Of a DNA stretch of 64,000 bases, positions 33,985 to 47,190 are shown piece after piece. Positions within the stretch are counted from its first letter, which is position 1. Each line of letters begins with the position of its first letter. The notes beneath the pieces are model-generated. The model saw only the letters and a list, made by a program, of their open reading frames with translations. It was not told the origin of the DNA and did no database searches. Made by a program: the position numbers and the translations under genes. Source of the DNA: Pardosa pseudoannulata (Eukaryota > Arthropoda > Arachnida > Araneae > Lycosidae); assembly GCA_032207245.1 (NCBI GenBank), contig CM063506.1:12632439-12696438 (forward strand), read 5' to 3'.

Positions 33985-35116
33985 TAAACAACATATTAAA
34001 ATAAACTAAAGCAGTTTTCGGCATACTACGTCGTATTTCCTTACGACTGACTTACAAACATTTTTAGCAGTACAAACAATCAGAGTTAAAGAAAAGGCCC
34101 AAGGAGCTAACCGGGAAACTCCATTTATATCACGGCTCATAGTTAAAACACATTTGCATAGGAGGAAATGCGGTTACGACCGAAATAATAATTTATATCG
34201 ATATTTTTATCGATAAGCCTTCCCAACAATATGTATGCACTTAAAACAACACGCTATTAACCAATTTCATTTTAGGAAAGAAATACCGAACTTGGTTCAC
34301 TTTAGTTGTGAAACACTCATATAAAACTTTAAAACAAAATTTAAATTTTGAAGATTTAATTGTTTCCAAACTCTTTAACATTATTTCCTTTATATATTTT
34401 ACGGAATTACTAAGTTAAATTACGAAAACTGTGTATTGAAGATATTTTATTTTACCATCTAACGACCAATTTGCGTGGTAGAATTGTTTGATTTATAGAA
34501 ATATGCTATCTTTTATTGATATTGTTTTGTAATTGCTCGGGATCTACTTACACGATGAAGAGATATGGGAAGAGAGCTGGTACACTTATTTAGATGATGA
34601 TGGTCTATCCAATTAGAAAGGGTGAACGAGCTGCAGACCTGGTAATCTGCGTTAAATACTTTGATTGATGAACTAACGGATGAAAAAATTCTGATACACA
34701 GCCTGACTGGAATCAGAAATGAAGTCATGCAGAAGAAAAATAAGCTAGAGTAAGAGTTCAGAATGTTTCTTTTCCCTTTAGATCGATGAGTAGCAGTTTT
34801 TTTCTTCATTTAAACAAAAATTCTTGATCGTTGATCATTTTGAGTACGTGGAGAAAAATACGAAAAGTCATCAGTTTCTTAAAAATTGTATCAAAGGTTA
34901 CCGTATCAAATCTATGTTAGATTTATTTATGATTTTTTTCGTGTGGATAAAGTCCTTTTTTTGGTTTAGTTAACAAAGGTATTTATATATTTTTTCAACA
35001 ATAATTGATACTTCCTGTTGTATTTTATGATACATTTTTCTTTAAAGAATTTATTCTTATTATTTACATTAATTTTCTGACTATCTATCAAAGCTTGCAG
35101 TCATATCATATATTCA
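33985..35116. other. Unassigned sequence
   Basis: Contains a short palindrome TATCGATATTTTTATCGATA (about 34197-34216). The minus frame at 34513-34809 (98 codons) is Ser-rich without family features. No repeats seen. Confidence 0.45.
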
Positions 35117-35593
<477 letters not shown>

Positions 35594-36110
35594 CTCTCAG
35601 TGAAGAGATAAGCCTCAGTACCTCCCTATCATTTGTTCGAACCTCTTTATATAAAAGACTATTTTAATCGATTATGTTATTTTAAATAAAGTGAACTAAA
35701 AAAAGAATATACAAATAAGCATTTTTATTAATTTTCCTTGACATTACATTTTATTTCATCAACAAAACTATATTTGGCCCCAAATTTGGCAACTGGGTGA
35801 TATTATTCGTGCCTATTCCTGGTAACGTGGCACTCATTTCCGTTACACAATTTTCCTAATGCATGTGAGCTTAAAAACGATTACTGTGTCGTGTTTGCAC
35901 ACAACTGAATTAGGAAAATTGTGTATTACATTACGTAATGCACAGCAGTTAATGTACTATTAACTATATAAACTCGAATATGAGTGAAAACTATTAGACT
36001 GGATGAATTTTCTTAACACAATAGTACACACTTACGAAAATTGCATCGTCCTTTCACAATTAGATATTCAACAGGATACAGGTTTAAGATGCATGTATAA
36101 TTTTATGTAA
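35594..36110. other. Spacer
   Basis: AATTTTCC.AATGCATGTGAGC (35849 region) and TAGGAAAATTGTGTA (35912 region) are partly complementary and might be termini of a small element about 80-110 bp long. No duplication was found. Confidence 0.3.
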
Positions 36111-36115
36111 TAGCA

Positions 36116-36235
36116 AGGCCTTCGGCAAGGGGGAGATTTGAAGGAGCGGTCTTCTTCCGAAATTTTAGAAGACCATTTTGTCAAAAGAAAATGTTCCACG
36201 TGTGTGTAGGCGCTATCTGCCTAGCTCTATAAGAA
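36116..36235 (+). repeat. Dispersed repeat family B fragment
   Basis: Second copy of the sequence at 30551-30665 (see that entry), about 80% alike by eye. Confidence 0.65.
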
Positions 36236-37430
36236 CATGTTTTTAAAAAAAATTGCTTCGGCTATAAAAAAAATTGCCGAGCCGATGGCCGAATATTTAA
36301 CGTTATCTCTGTATTCTGCTATACTTGCCTTTTCTTATTAGTTTTTGCCTTTTCTAGTTCGTCATCAAATATTTTTAATTATTTGAGTTAAAAATGGATT
36401 ATTGTCATACCTTATCTATGCCTTTATACCTTATTTTTGTTCTACTGAAGTATCATTCGCAAATAACAATGTCATTCCTCTTTGGTCCACCCGGAAAACA
36501 ATTTCTGGCATAGTTATTTCTGGTCCTGTGTAATAGTTACCTATGAATTATTTTAAAAAGTAGACTTCAACGAGAGAAAAAATAATATTCTTATCTTTCA
36601 TTCTTTTTCTAAAAGTCGTAATCTCAGGTCACAAGACCTCGAATACCATTTGGCGCTACCTTTTATTCGCCGCATTAAGAAAAAAACATTTTTTTTCACA
36701 CACGCTTTCATATCTTTGTTTCCCTTGTCCACAGCCCGGAGCCTCGACATGATGAATTGACGGGGTCCCAAATTATAAACCACTCGCGAGAATCCACAGA
36801 AATTACGAGTCCCCGCTAGGACTGGGGGCCCTGTTGTTTGGCAGGGATTTCCGTTTGGATTTGAGCCTCCTCCCCCTTCTGTCTCACCCCTGGAACCCCA
36901 AAACAAAACTGCCAGCAAACACCTTGACTTCTTGAGGGGTTATTTCACTATTTCAAAAAACCTTTTATTACTCTAAAACTTTTACAATCCTTTACAAACC
37001 TGTATTTTGTATTTGAAGAAAAATAAAATTTTCTGAAACTACCCCCTTCTCCAACACACACAGTTTTTCAGTTTTATTACCAATATAAGATTAATACACT
37101 TTTACCGAACTCTTGATAGAAAATATCTAATAAATAATAATGTTGAAGAAATTAAATCAAGAATCTAGAAAAAAGTAAATATTATTATCTATATTATTTC
37201 CTCTTAAAGAATAAGTTACTATCAAAAGAAATAAAATCCAAGTTTTATGACACTTTTATCAAATCAACAATCACATAAAGATGGGAAAATTAGACGATGA
37301 CTATAAGAGTGGAGTCTAATCTTAATTTTGAACGTAAAATTCTGAGTAAAATTTATGACCCTGCTTAGGCTAATGGAGGCTGGAGGTTGTGAACAGACAA
37401 TGAATTGGAAAGATTAATTGGCAGAAATAA
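36236..37430. other. Unassigned sequence with GC-rich patch 36600-36920
   Basis: The patch is open on the minus strand for 106 codons with a Gly-rich start and a basic C-terminus (for example FIMSRLRAVDKGNKDMKACV). It may be an old exon or transposon piece. I recognise no family and see no splice pair that settles it. Confidence 0.35.
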
Positions 37431-37434
37431 TATT

Positions 37435-37690
37435 CATCACATTTCACCGCTTTTTGTGGTTGGCACATATTGGAAGACCAAAAAATGTGAGGAAATGGTA
37501 TAAAAGATTGGTTTATTGAAGACCAATGTGTACTAGCGGTAGAGGAAGACCAAAAAAGCAATGACTGAATGATGTTTTAAATGACTTGAACGCATTAAGG
37601 ATGGCCAACCAAAAAAGAAAGCCGTGACAGGATTACCTGGAGGAAATTTTTGGAGCAAGCCGAAGTTTATAATAAGCTGTGTATATACTT
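37435..37690 (+). pseudogene. LINE reverse transcriptase C-terminal tail, decayed
   Basis: On the plus strand RFLWLAHIGR (from 37448) is followed, after shifts, by SGRGRPKKQ, LNDVLNDLNALRM, then RDRITWRKFLEQAEVYNKLC (37623-37682). This is the familiar C-terminus of arthropod LINE polyproteins: a (R/K)xLxWLGHIxR motif, a GRPxxxWxDD-like segment, and a final DRxxWRxxxxxA motif. Stops and at least one frame change make it a pseudogene. It continues directly into (AC)n(AT)n, which would be its 3' tail. The RT and endonuclease domains are missing, the usual result of 5' truncation, but the exact left end is unclear. Confidence 0.7.

Positions 37691-37747
<57 letters not shown>
37690..37747. repeat. 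(AC)n(AT)n microsatellite
   Basis: About ten AC units run into eighteen AT units directly after the LINE tail. It may have grown from the LINE 3' end. Confidence 0.95.
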
Positions 37748-37750
<3 letters not shown>

Positions 37751-39765
37751 GATTCAACATTTTAAAAATAATTTGAAAGATTTCCCATCAATATATGAAA
37801 TATGCATAGCATGCCATAAAATTTATCAAATGATAGATATCACCCAAAGAATATTGTAAGATCTTAATCTAAGTCAGATGATAAGAGCTTTTACAGCAAG
37901 AGATTAACGTAGCCAAAACCTATATGACTTTTAATCTATAAAATTTTTAGTTATGTCAATCTGTGGATATAAAAGAATTTATAAGATTGGATTAGGTTGT
38001 GATCTTATCACATTGTTAACACGAGACCTAATGTTGGATGTCAATTTTTTGACACTATACATTTCAAAAGCACAAATATCGTCTATTATCTCTCTAATAG
38101 GTTTTTGTTTTTACAAGCTATACCATCTTTATAATCCCTTCCTTCTTGAAGCATATTATGATTAAATACATATTAAACAGCTAATAAAACTGTGATGAGA
38201 TTTTAATTTTATTTCTTGGTATTTTTAAACAGCTCTTTATAAATTCAAAATTGAAGTGACAGATGAATTTTTTCTACAGTACTTCAAAAAATTACAGACA
38301 AATTTTGTCACCATGAAAGACGTCGAAATTCTAAGGTTCTTGGGTTGGGTGGTTTGATTTTCCCATTTTGAATCTAATTGGGATGAAATTAGATTTCAGT
38401 GGATTACTTTATGTAAAATAAAGTCTAGATTCTATTTGATCACCATAATATCTTACAGAATAACATCATTTAGTATATAAAAGTATTATAAATAGGATTA
38501 GAAAAAAAAATAAATCAAAATTAAATTTAAATTTAAAAAATAACCACAGTAATAATTTTAAATATCAATTAAATGTGATTACAAACATAGTTAATTACTT
38601 TTTGGTAGTAAATTCATCAAATTTTTAAATCTTAACAGCTTATTCAATGTGTTGAATATTAAGAAAAATTCTTTATGGCAAAGTGTTTGATGTAGTACAT
38701 TTCTATTACTTATTCTCCTGTTTAACTATTTATAAACAATATAGTATGTACAATTCATTTTCTTCTGAAGTTTTTAAATTTAGTTGAAAGTAAAATTTTT
38801 AAAGTCCCTTTCTTTTAGCTATGTAAAGTTTTGTAAAAGTGTTTTTGAAGCAATAAATTAAGCTAAAAATATACCGCTTACAAGCACAATGCGTTTCAAA
38901 TGCCAACTTAAATTTTCCAACTCTTCTTTGAAAAAATATATATGAAAAATATATTTTTTATGCACAGTTATATTCTGCTTATTTATCTCTCAAAGATTGT
39001 TTTATCCTAAATTTATAAAAACATTACTGCTTATTCGGGATATTACAAGATTACCACGATGGATCACTTTGAAAATGTCTGCAATTTTATTTGTCATCTA
39101 GGAATGAAAACTTTTTATAACATTTTTCTTAAATTGTTTTCATTCTTTAATACTGCAAAAAGTTTGCCAAGCGCAAGAAAAGAAGCTGTCTTTATGTTGT
39201 TAAATATAAAGCTTTAAAATTTGTTAAAATCAAAATTTATTGAACTTTTTCTAATTTGTTTAAGAACATAATTTTTTGTCTCATATTTTGACGAGAAATA
39301 TAAAAAAAAAGCTTATAACTTTAGTTTCCCTTCTTTTTTACTTTGGAATTAGTGAAAGTGTTTACTGGCGAGGTATAGTTCTGGTTAGATTTGACAATTG
39401 GCTTTAGACCTAGAGCCATCTCTTGGTTTACCTTATTTCATGGCAATATTTTGTTTCTTCCACTGAGTGCTAAATTTCCCTCCTCCTCCTTATTCCAAGG
39501 TTTAGGTTAAGAGGCGCACAAACTTTCACTCTAAAGAAGCTCGGACTGTGGATTACTGCGGTTTTACTATAATTTCAGATATATCCCTTGGGATAAGGGG
39601 AAGGGGATATCCATACTGAACTCGTTTAGGGGGAATGATTACCTGTCTATATTCATTGTTAATACACGGTAGGTAAGCCAGGGAAATAAATATGTGGTCT
39701 AATGAAACGACCTATTGTATTTGAAAGACATTGTCTTAAACCACCTCAATTACGGTCAGCTTACA
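37748..39765. other. AT-rich sequence, nothing recognised
   Basis: The 70-codon frame at 37953 is AT-rich and hydrophobic without a family. The more GC-rich bit at 39400-39700 has no visible structure. Confidence 0.5.
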
Positions 39766-39805
39766 TTAACACTAGATTTACGGACCGAGCCAATTTCACT
39801 CATTA

Positions 39806-40119
<314 letters not shown>

Positions 40120-40324
40120 TTAAATATCACTTTTCAAAAACATACGTTGATTTTTATTAAGTAATAAAATATATGTAAACTTTCATTCCTCTTCCCCTCA
40201 GACCCCTTCATTTCGCATTATCAAATGTGGTATACCTATTTTCACGGTTGTGAGCCAATTTGATTCATAGAATGGTTTAACAGTTAATCGCATAACATGA
40301 AATTTATTGGTTCTATCAGGCCTG

Positions 40325-40594
40325 GGCAACAATCGAGATTTTATTTTCCAATTAGCTGAAGAGCTAAGAAGTAAATATAGAGAAGTCGAGAACACTTCCA
40401 TTCCATTGACAGAAATTCCTGCTACTGACGGACGAAAGAATTGTCAAGTTCAACAATCATGCTAAAGAAACAAATGTAGAAATCTTTGTGCTAAATGTAA
40501 TGGAAATGTTTGAGGAAAATGTGTTTCACAAAAACAGATTTTATATGTAAAAAATGTTTTCCATGAATTTTTTTATAATAAACTTGTCATTTAA
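40325..40594 (+). pseudogene. piggyBac transposase C-terminal cysteine-rich domain, broken
   Basis: The frame from 40325 reads NNRDFIFQLAEELRSKYREV, then a linker, then a cysteine cluster: RKNCQVQQSC, stop, RNKCRNLCAKCNGNV, stop, GKCVSQKQILYVKNVFHEFF. The spacing of C..C, C..C and the closing FHE match the cross-brace zinc domain that ends piggyBac transposases and binds the element termini. Two in-frame stops interrupt it; the second stands where a Cys of a VCGKC-like motif would be expected. The preceding LAEELRSKY helix also fits the region ahead of that domain. Nothing of the DDD catalytic core is present, since (TA)n lies upstream. The frame ends at TAA 40592-40594. Confidence 0.65.
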
Positions 40595-40843
40595 ATTAAT
40601 TTGGAAGTATTTTCTCTGCAAAAAACTTCCATTTTCTTGTATGAGTCAAATTGGCTCACTTAAATACTTTTTTATTACTATATAGATACGTATATTAAGT
40701 GTGCATAACTGATTTCATCCTGAATTTTTTTCTGAAAAATATATTTCATTATTCTATTTACCTGTACAGTTTTGTTGCATATTGTATATTTTTAACGGTG
40801 TACATGTTGGGATAATAAAACAACTTTAACATATTTGTGAAAG

Positions 40844-41102
40844 ACCGCGGTTCTCAAACTGTGCAGTGTGCCAGGAGAGCGCGTCAATAATCTCAAGGTC
40901 ATATGATTTGAGGGTAAAATTAATGAAAATTCCTACAAACATAAAAAAAATTCATTACTCAATTCAAAGACAAATGAATATTAAATTTGCACTGTTTTTT
41001 TTTTCTTTCGTATTCTCAAGCTTCTTTAAAGGTAGCTATGCCGCGTAATTTATTTGACCAGACAAGGGTGTCGTAACGAAAAAAGTCGTTTGAAAACTTC
41101 TG
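40844..41102. mobile_element. Small hAT-like MITE
   Basis: The left end is CCGCGGTTCTCAAACTGTGC and the right end, inverted, is CAGAAGTTTTCAAACGACTT. GGTTCTCAAACTGTG is a well-known hAT (Charlie-type) terminus. At 259 bp it is non-coding. The flanking octamers are only partly alike (AAGA shared), so the copy is old. The 60-codon frame at 40866 lies inside it and is not a gene. Confidence 0.55.
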
Positions 41103-42690
41103 CTCTAAGAATTGATTTCAAAAAGCTTTTTCCGAATTCATAAGTTCTAGGTTAGTGGTAAAGTGAAACCTGTAAAGAAAAAAAATCACTACAATTATTA
41201 AAAATAAAGAAAAACAAAGTTCCCTGAATGTCGGACTATTTGCAAAGTAATATCAAACTTGTATTCTTTCCACACCACTTATTTCATTTGTAGATACCCC
41301 CTCTATTGTATCAGAGAGAGAGAGAAAAAAAGAAGACACCTGAACTACCTTGCAAATGAAGAGGGAGTTCAAAACACTATTTTCTCCCCCTCCCTGCAAT
41401 CATTACCCCCACCTGACCAACACTGTAATTTTCTCGCGTAGTTCATGCACTATTAAGGTAGCGCCAGGAGGGGGCAGGGGAGCCATGGGGATAGAAGTCG
41501 TTTTTCAACCCCCTTTCCCCCCCGAACATAATGACAGGGGAAAAAAACTGGGCGGAGTTACCTTTGGAAAATTGAGACATCAGAAAGTCTGACAGGTAGT
41601 TAGGGGTCGGTCAGAGTTGCAGAGTTGCAGTTAAGTATATTTTATTTTTATTTTTTTTTCTTTTATATATTACTGAAGGTGTGTTATTGCCCAAACTGCG
41701 GGGAATTTGCCTGAAGATCATAAATGAGTAAGCGGGAAAATTATATGTGTAGGAATGTCCTTGGCAGAATGAAATGGCTACAGATCTTGAAGAACCGAGC
41801 TGACTTACCTTTAACAATAATAACGTTCAACAAATTTTCAGCTATTAGCGAGATCTTGAGCTGATATATACCCCCCTATCAAATTTGATGTCTTTATTCT
41901 CAGGGAATTTGCCATATAATTGTGTTTCTGATGACTTTTTGTGTATGAACGCATTTCGTGATATCAAAGTTATAATATATTTCATTGTCCATGAAACCAG
42001 TTTTCGATGCTTGGAATGTAAAAATAATAATATCTAAGCATTATAACAAGAAGAAACAAAATTTTGAAACGTTGACAGTGGCAGTTTTCTTTTATAATAA
42101 AGCCAGATCATTTTGAAAATATCTGCCTTTGTTATAAAAAATACTTTCTTTATATATATTTTTAATATTTCACATCTTGATATAATATACTCAGCATATA
42201 TACTAACAATTTTGGCTACATGCTTCATTTTATTTCTGTACAATAACACTTTACACATATTAAAATCAATCAGAAATATTTGCTGTTTTGTTTTATAAAT
42301 TTTAATATTATAAGCTTAAGTTTAAGTATGAAAAATATACTTTCTCTTCCGTGCTCAAAATAAACATATAAGATTATGATATAATAGTTAAGAGCTAGAA
42401 TCTTCCATTGCATTTTTTTTAAATTGAGTATAAGTTTAGTTTTTAATTTTCCCGCTTTTTTCATTTATATTAAAAATTCGTAATTATAGAAGTTCCCGTT
42501 ATGTATTCTTTATTAGTCTCTCTATGTACATCAGTATTATTATTGTACGTCAATATGTATATAAGATAGAAGTCACATTAATTTACAATATTCAAGGCAT
42601 CACATTTTTTTTCTAAAATTAATTAGAATTCATACTGTTATATTTGACTTAATACTTAAATGCATGAATTAATAATGATAATCATTTAAA
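41103..42690. other. Unassigned sequence; GC-richer patch 41380-41620
   Basis: The patch has C- and G-runs and overlapping 60 and 80 codon frames without features. A small GAGTTGCA repeat occurs near 41614-41630. The rest is AT-rich. Confidence 0.45.
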
Positions 42691-42965
42691 GTCGGAGCTC
42701 AGTGACTTTGAGGTAGCGCTTCGCGTTCCCACGCCGCAGGTCCAAGGTTCGATCCTCGGGCTGGGCAACGTTGATTAAGTCGTGCATCCCTTCAGTGGGT
42801 AGAGAAATTGGGGACCAAGCATGCTTGGGAACTAAACACTGGAGGTTCCGTGTAAGGCTGACCATCTAACCGGAACATGCTTCGCACCCCAGGGCCCTTG
42901 GTCTAGGGAACGGAGATTGGCACCGTAGGGCCTGCTCCCCTCGGGGCTATTGTGCGGAGTTTAGT
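42691..42965 (+). mobile_element. tRNA-related SINE (family C)
   Basis: The head reads CGGAGCTCAGTGACTTTGAG with a B box GGTTCGATCC (42746-42755). The long GC-rich body contains CAGTGGGTAGAGAAATTGGG, GCATGCTTGGGAACTAAAC, CCATCTAACCGGAACATGC and GGGCCTGCTCCCCTCGGGGC. The A box is degenerate. Edge sequences ATCATTTAAAG and ATAATTTAAAA may be a worn target duplication. GC content is far above the surroundings. No second copy is in the window. Confidence 0.65.
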
Positions 42966-43486
42966 TTTAATAATTTAAAATAAGTTATGAGGAAAATATA
43001 AGTATTTATTTTCATGAAATAAGAAACAAACGGATTAAATTTACATTGTTACATTTAAATAATGATCATTTATTCATACTGCAAACGCATAAAATTCTGC
43101 GTAAAATAATACAACTTTAATAGAAAATTTAAAGAGCAAGCAACAGTGATTATATTAAGTGTAAAAACTTTAAAATTTTGCTGACTATTTTTTTTTCATT
43201 TCAGCATTCTCCATGGCATAGAGTCATTCTACTTGCATTAAGGTAAGTTACATACTTTTACAAGGCTGCAGTAATAGAAGATATAAAGAAACAATTCAAA
43301 CAAGCATTAAAATTATGAAGGAAAAAAATATTAGAAATTCTAAAAGATAATCATTTGAATAAAGTGGTGAAAATGTTATATAAGAAAAATATGAAGAATA
43401 ATATTTTTAATCCTAAAACCCAGGTCATATTAGTTGAAATTATAAATCTGATAAGTTCATATTGCTACATTTCAAACGGAATCCGA
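42966..43486. other. AT-rich spacer
   Basis: Nothing recognised. Confidence 0.5.
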
Positions 43487-43796
43487 CGAGCTCAATGGCA
43501 CAGTGGTTAATGGGCTACGAACCGAAAGGTCTCCGGTTCGATCCTAAGTCAGGACAAATTTATTTCCGTAATTTTATGTTCGCTTTGTCAAGTAGTCAAG
43601 AAGACTCCTAAAATATGCAAATTTTCAGTACCATTAAAATAAATCTAGAATGTTCTGTTACATTATAAAAGCCTGTGTTAAAACTGCGAGCGGCAGTTGT
43701 TCGAGTACGAGCTATGTAGCTTGGCATTTAATAAACGGTGTTGTCTTTTAGCTTGACTCTTCATTGTGTGCAATCAGTACTTGTATCCACGTGACA
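43487..43796 (+). mobile_element. Composite element: tRNA-like head plus LTR-like body (copy 2)
   Basis: It starts CGAGCTC like copy 1. A box TGGCACAGTGG (43496-43506) and B box GGTTCGATCC (43535-43544) both match the Pol III consensus perfectly. The body has AGAATGTTCT (43647-43656, nGAAnnTTCn), TATAAAAG (43664-43671), GTAGCTT and AATAAA (43730-43735), and ends CGTGACA followed by ATAT as in copy 1. The T arm does not pair, so this is not a working tRNA gene. Outside the blocks named, copies 1 and 2 are strongly diverged, so they are different subfamilies of one design. Confidence 0.65.
43647..43671 (+). promoter_or_regulatory. Heat-shock-element-like palindrome and TATA box
   Basis: TCTAGAATGTTCTGTTACAT precedes TATAAAAG. 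The core AGAATGTTCT fits nGAAnnTTCn and its spacing to the TATA box matches that in copy 1 (2750-2774). Function is inferred from short consensus matches. Confidence 0.4.
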
Positions 43797-43944
43797 ATAT
43801 CTTAAAGAGTCTAGATGAGGACAGTGCAACAGTATGATTCACACTATATATCCGAATAATTGCAAGTACAATTGCAAGAACAGGGAGGGAAAGCAACAAA
43901 ATTGAAAGAAACATTCACTTATTATGCATGTCTGGAAAGAATAG

Positions 43945-44530
43945 TTACGATATAGTTATTTTTTTAAAACTGATGAATCTATACTAAAACTGCTGTTGAA
44001 TCGTAATGTTTCCCACCATTAGTTAAATAACTTAAACTAGAAAGTATAATATATCATCTTTTTATGTCTGTCAAACTTTAGTGTAGCCATAATTAAAAAA
44101 CAAGGTTTCTTGAATCATAGGAAAATTTCTTTGTTATGATACTGTTTCATCTCGTTCACATACATATATAATGGGTGTTTTACCCACTACAAACTTAAAA
44201 TAGTATCCATACTATAAACAGTGCAGTCGTAAGGCCATGAAAAAAATCAGGAAAATTTGGAGATAAAAAATGCTGCGTTTATTCAGACTGTCCTTTTTGG
44301 CCACTCTCCCGCCAAAACATTTCATATTCCCTTATGTAGAGCTCTAAGAGCCCTAAGATCAATGGTGTTTTGGATTTTTAGTTTATTTTTTTATGCACGA
44401 TATAGTTATTTTTTAAAAACTGATGAAGGTATACTAAAACTGCTGCTGAATCGTAATGTTTCCCAGCATTAATTAAATAACTAAAACTAGAAAGTATAAT
44501 ATATCATCTTTTTATGTCTGTCAAACTTTT
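43945..44530 (+). repeat. Pair of ~130 bp direct repeats 450 bp apart
   Basis: CGATATAGTTATTTTTT, AAACTGATGAA, ATACTAAAACTGCTG, TGAATCGTAATGTTTCCCA and AGTATAATATATCATCTTTT occur at 43947-44076 and 44398-44528 with very few differences. The intervening segment is single copy. The 71-codon frame at 44257-44472 overlaps the second copy and is not supported. Confidence 0.88.
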
Positions 44531-45140
44531 TAATTCCTGGGTTGTAAATATTTTTTTTTATTACAAACCAAGGACGTATTTTAAGGGAAATGGGGTCTAA
44601 ACCCTCCCCGAAATATTTTCAATGTAGGCATTAGAAGATTAATAAGCTTATTAAAATTTGTGACCATCACTACTTCCAATGCAAGATAGTTTTCAACCAT
44701 GAAAAAGTAAAACATTTCTTCTCACTAGAACTGGTCGTAAGAGGTTGACAATTTTAGCATTACTTTTGATGCAAATAGGCATGATTATAAATGCAAATGA
44801 TGGTTTGAACAAGTTGGTCTTAAAAGGTGGAAAAATTAATTTGTTAATATAAGACATAGTTTATAAATTACTTGTTATGCAATACTTGTTTCTAATTTTG
44901 TTGTCAGACAAGATATGCAATATTGAAAAATAAAAATAAAGGGATAAGTCATAATTCCTCTCTTAATATTTTCGTTTTATTTTCCTAGTTATTCCTAAAA
45001 TTACTTTAGTTTAAATTCGTCTGGTAAATAATGAGGCGTAAATTACATATTTACCAGGCCAGTTGTCTTGGCAAAAATTTAAAGAGTAAATTAAGACTCA
45101 TTTTGTAGCAAATGGATTTCTCAAGGTATAGTAATCTTAC
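44531..45140. other. Spacer
   Basis: AAGGACGTATTTTAAGGGAA ... TAAACCCTCCCCGAAATATT (44571-44625) looks like a piece of an old dispersed repeat and loosely recalls family B. It is not resolved. Confidence 0.35.
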
Positions 45141-45312
45141 ATCGAACGATGGCCTAACGGTTAGCGTGCTGATACCCAGTGCCGGAGTGCGTGGGCCCAA
45201 GTCCCTGTGTGGCTTGGATGTTTGTAGCCGTTCGGAATTCACTTTAACCTGTAGGTCCCGGGTTCATTAGCCCTAGTGTTGCAAAAAGTAACCGTAGCGT
45301 TCCAAACCACAC
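45141..45312 (+). mobile_element. tRNA-derived SINE (family A)
   Basis: CGAACGATGGCCTAACGGTT, GGAGTGCGTGGGCCCAAGTC, GGATGTTTGTAGCCGTTCGG, TTCATTAGCCCTAGTGTTGC and AAAAAGTAACCGTAGCGTTC match the 8480-8655 copy. The B box has decayed (GGGCCCAAGTCCC), so internal Pol III transcription is unlikely. Confidence 0.88.
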
Positions 45313-45713
45313 AATGAAGTTAAGTACAGCATTGTTGATCGATTTTTTGTCGTACTTATGCATGCATGCAAAACTGGGAATGTATGTATAAAATTTATAA
45401 ATTATGTATACATATACTTCACATGTGTGTAATGAAATTTTTTTATGTAATTGGAAAGTTTACTGAACTTTGTATTAAGACTTTGGATCCACTCTTTAAA
45501 AAATCCTGGCTACGTAGGTGTTACAAACACTTACTATTGCCATATGAAAATTTATCTTATATACTAATATCTGTTTTGCTAGATATATAAACCCTGTTTT
45601 TTGTATTTCTATATTTATACTTAATAATATCAGTTTTATTACATAATTTTAAGTAAAAATTTTAAATGAAATTAAGTATTTTTAGTTTAGAATTTAAAGA
45701 TACAGTAAACGTT
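45313..45713. other. AT-rich spacer
   Basis: The 74-codon frame at 45366 has no family features. Confidence 0.45.
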
Positions 45714-46140
45714 TTATTATGTTAAGTCTCACAAGCAGTTAGTTAAATGGATCTTACTGGAAATTTTAACACTTAAAATTTTTATATTACCTATAAAACT
45801 TTTTTATATTTCAATTTTATTATTATTCATTTATTTGTTTGTTTACGAGGAAATCTTTTTGATCAATTAATTATCCCCTTCGCAAATTAACATATCTACA
45901 TTATGTTAAGTCTCACAAGCAGTTAGTTAAATGGATCTTACTGGAAATTTTAACACTTAAAATTTTTATATTACCTATAAGAAGAATTTCTTACACCGAC
46001 CCTGCCTTAGCAATACGGCTATTATATTACCTATAAAACTTTTTCATATTTAAAGTTTATTATTATTCATTTATTTGTTTGTTTACGAGGAAATCTTCTT
46101 GATCAATTAATTATCCCCTTCGCAAATTAATATATCTACA
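45714..46140 (+). repeat. ~185 bp direct duplication, second unit with a 57 bp insert
   Basis: TTATGTTAAGTCTCACAAGC ... CCCCTTCGCAAATTAA at 45717-45891 is repeated from 45901 almost without change. The second unit carries an extra block with CTTACACCGACCCTGCCTTA (about 45980-46036), which is followed by a repeat of ATATTACCTATA on both sides. Confidence 0.92.
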
Positions 46141-46784
46141 TATATTTTGTATTTCATTTTATATGCATCAAAGTATCGTAACAAAGTTCACGAAACAAAA
46201 GTTTTATATTCAAAATCTCAACTATTATAACCATGATAATAAAATATGAATTGTATTTTCTGTGAATATTTTGTGAATAAGAATTTAATCTTTTTATACT
46301 ACATTGGTAAAATTGGGAAGATAAATTGATAATATCTTCTAATATACAATCACATTTATCCTTTCACTAAGCTCTGACCTATTGTTTAGTTATGGTTTAT
46401 TGTTTAGGTTCACAATACGATTTTCCAGGATTATATGTTTTAGAAGTTGTTAGAATTTGATATTGTCCAGTCTGTACGTAGAAGAGAAACTACAATAGAT
46501 CTTCGCAAATCAGATTTTAGACTTTTTCATTGTTTTAGAGGAAGTAAAAGTTCAATTCATTACTCATGTAGCTGATCCACTTTTAGATTTTTTTATTCGG
46601 GTTTTACAACTCTATACAATGAATGGATGACTTCACAGCTGGAAGTTTGATTTACTAGATTATTCTCTATAAATTTTATACGAAGATCAGTATTTTTGTA
46701 AGTTATATCTGTATTTATAGTTCTAATTCATATTTTATTTATACTGTAACTTTTGGTTACGTGTATATTTTAACATTGTCTTTT

Positions 46785-47190
46785 ACTCTATGGTTAAATA
46801 AAACAATATAGGAAAATAATAATACCAATGTAGAAACAAAATAACAGAGTGGAAATTTAAAACTGTTGACAGAATATCTCGAATTATTCAATAGGGAATG
46901 GAATATAACATTTTTTTTCTCTCTATGGTTTAATAAAATAATATGGAAGAATAATGCTTTCGGTGCAGAAACAAAATAACAGAGTGAAAATTTAAAATTG
47001 CTGACAGAATATCTGTAATTAGTTGACAGGGAATGGAAAAATTACAGTTATTCCACTCCCTATGGAGTTTTTTTCTCTATAGTTTTATTAACAATAAAGA
47101 AGAACACTTTCGCTGCAGAAACAATAAAACAGGTGGAAATATGAAACTGTTGATATATTATCTGAAATGCATTAAGGAATATAATTATTA
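46785..47190 (+). repeat. ~130 bp tandem repeat, three diverged units
   Basis: CTCTATGGTT, AAACAAAATAACAGAGTG, GACAGAATATCT and AGGGAATGGAA recur from about 46788 and 46921, with a weaker third unit from about 47078 (CTCTATAGTT, AGAAACAATAAAACAGGTGG). Confidence 0.8.

Noticed and set aside
34197..34216. TATCGATATTTTTATCGATA as a regulatory palindrome
   Set aside because: Short AT-rich palindromes are expected by chance here, and nothing nearby gives it a role.
36598..36918. 106-codon gene on the minus strand
   Set aside because: GC-rich and open, but no domain, start context or splice pair supports it. Kept as an unassigned patch.
43487..43560. Functional tRNA gene
   Set aside because: The A and B boxes are perfect, but the T arm and acceptor stem do not pair, and the sequence is the head of a composite repeat.
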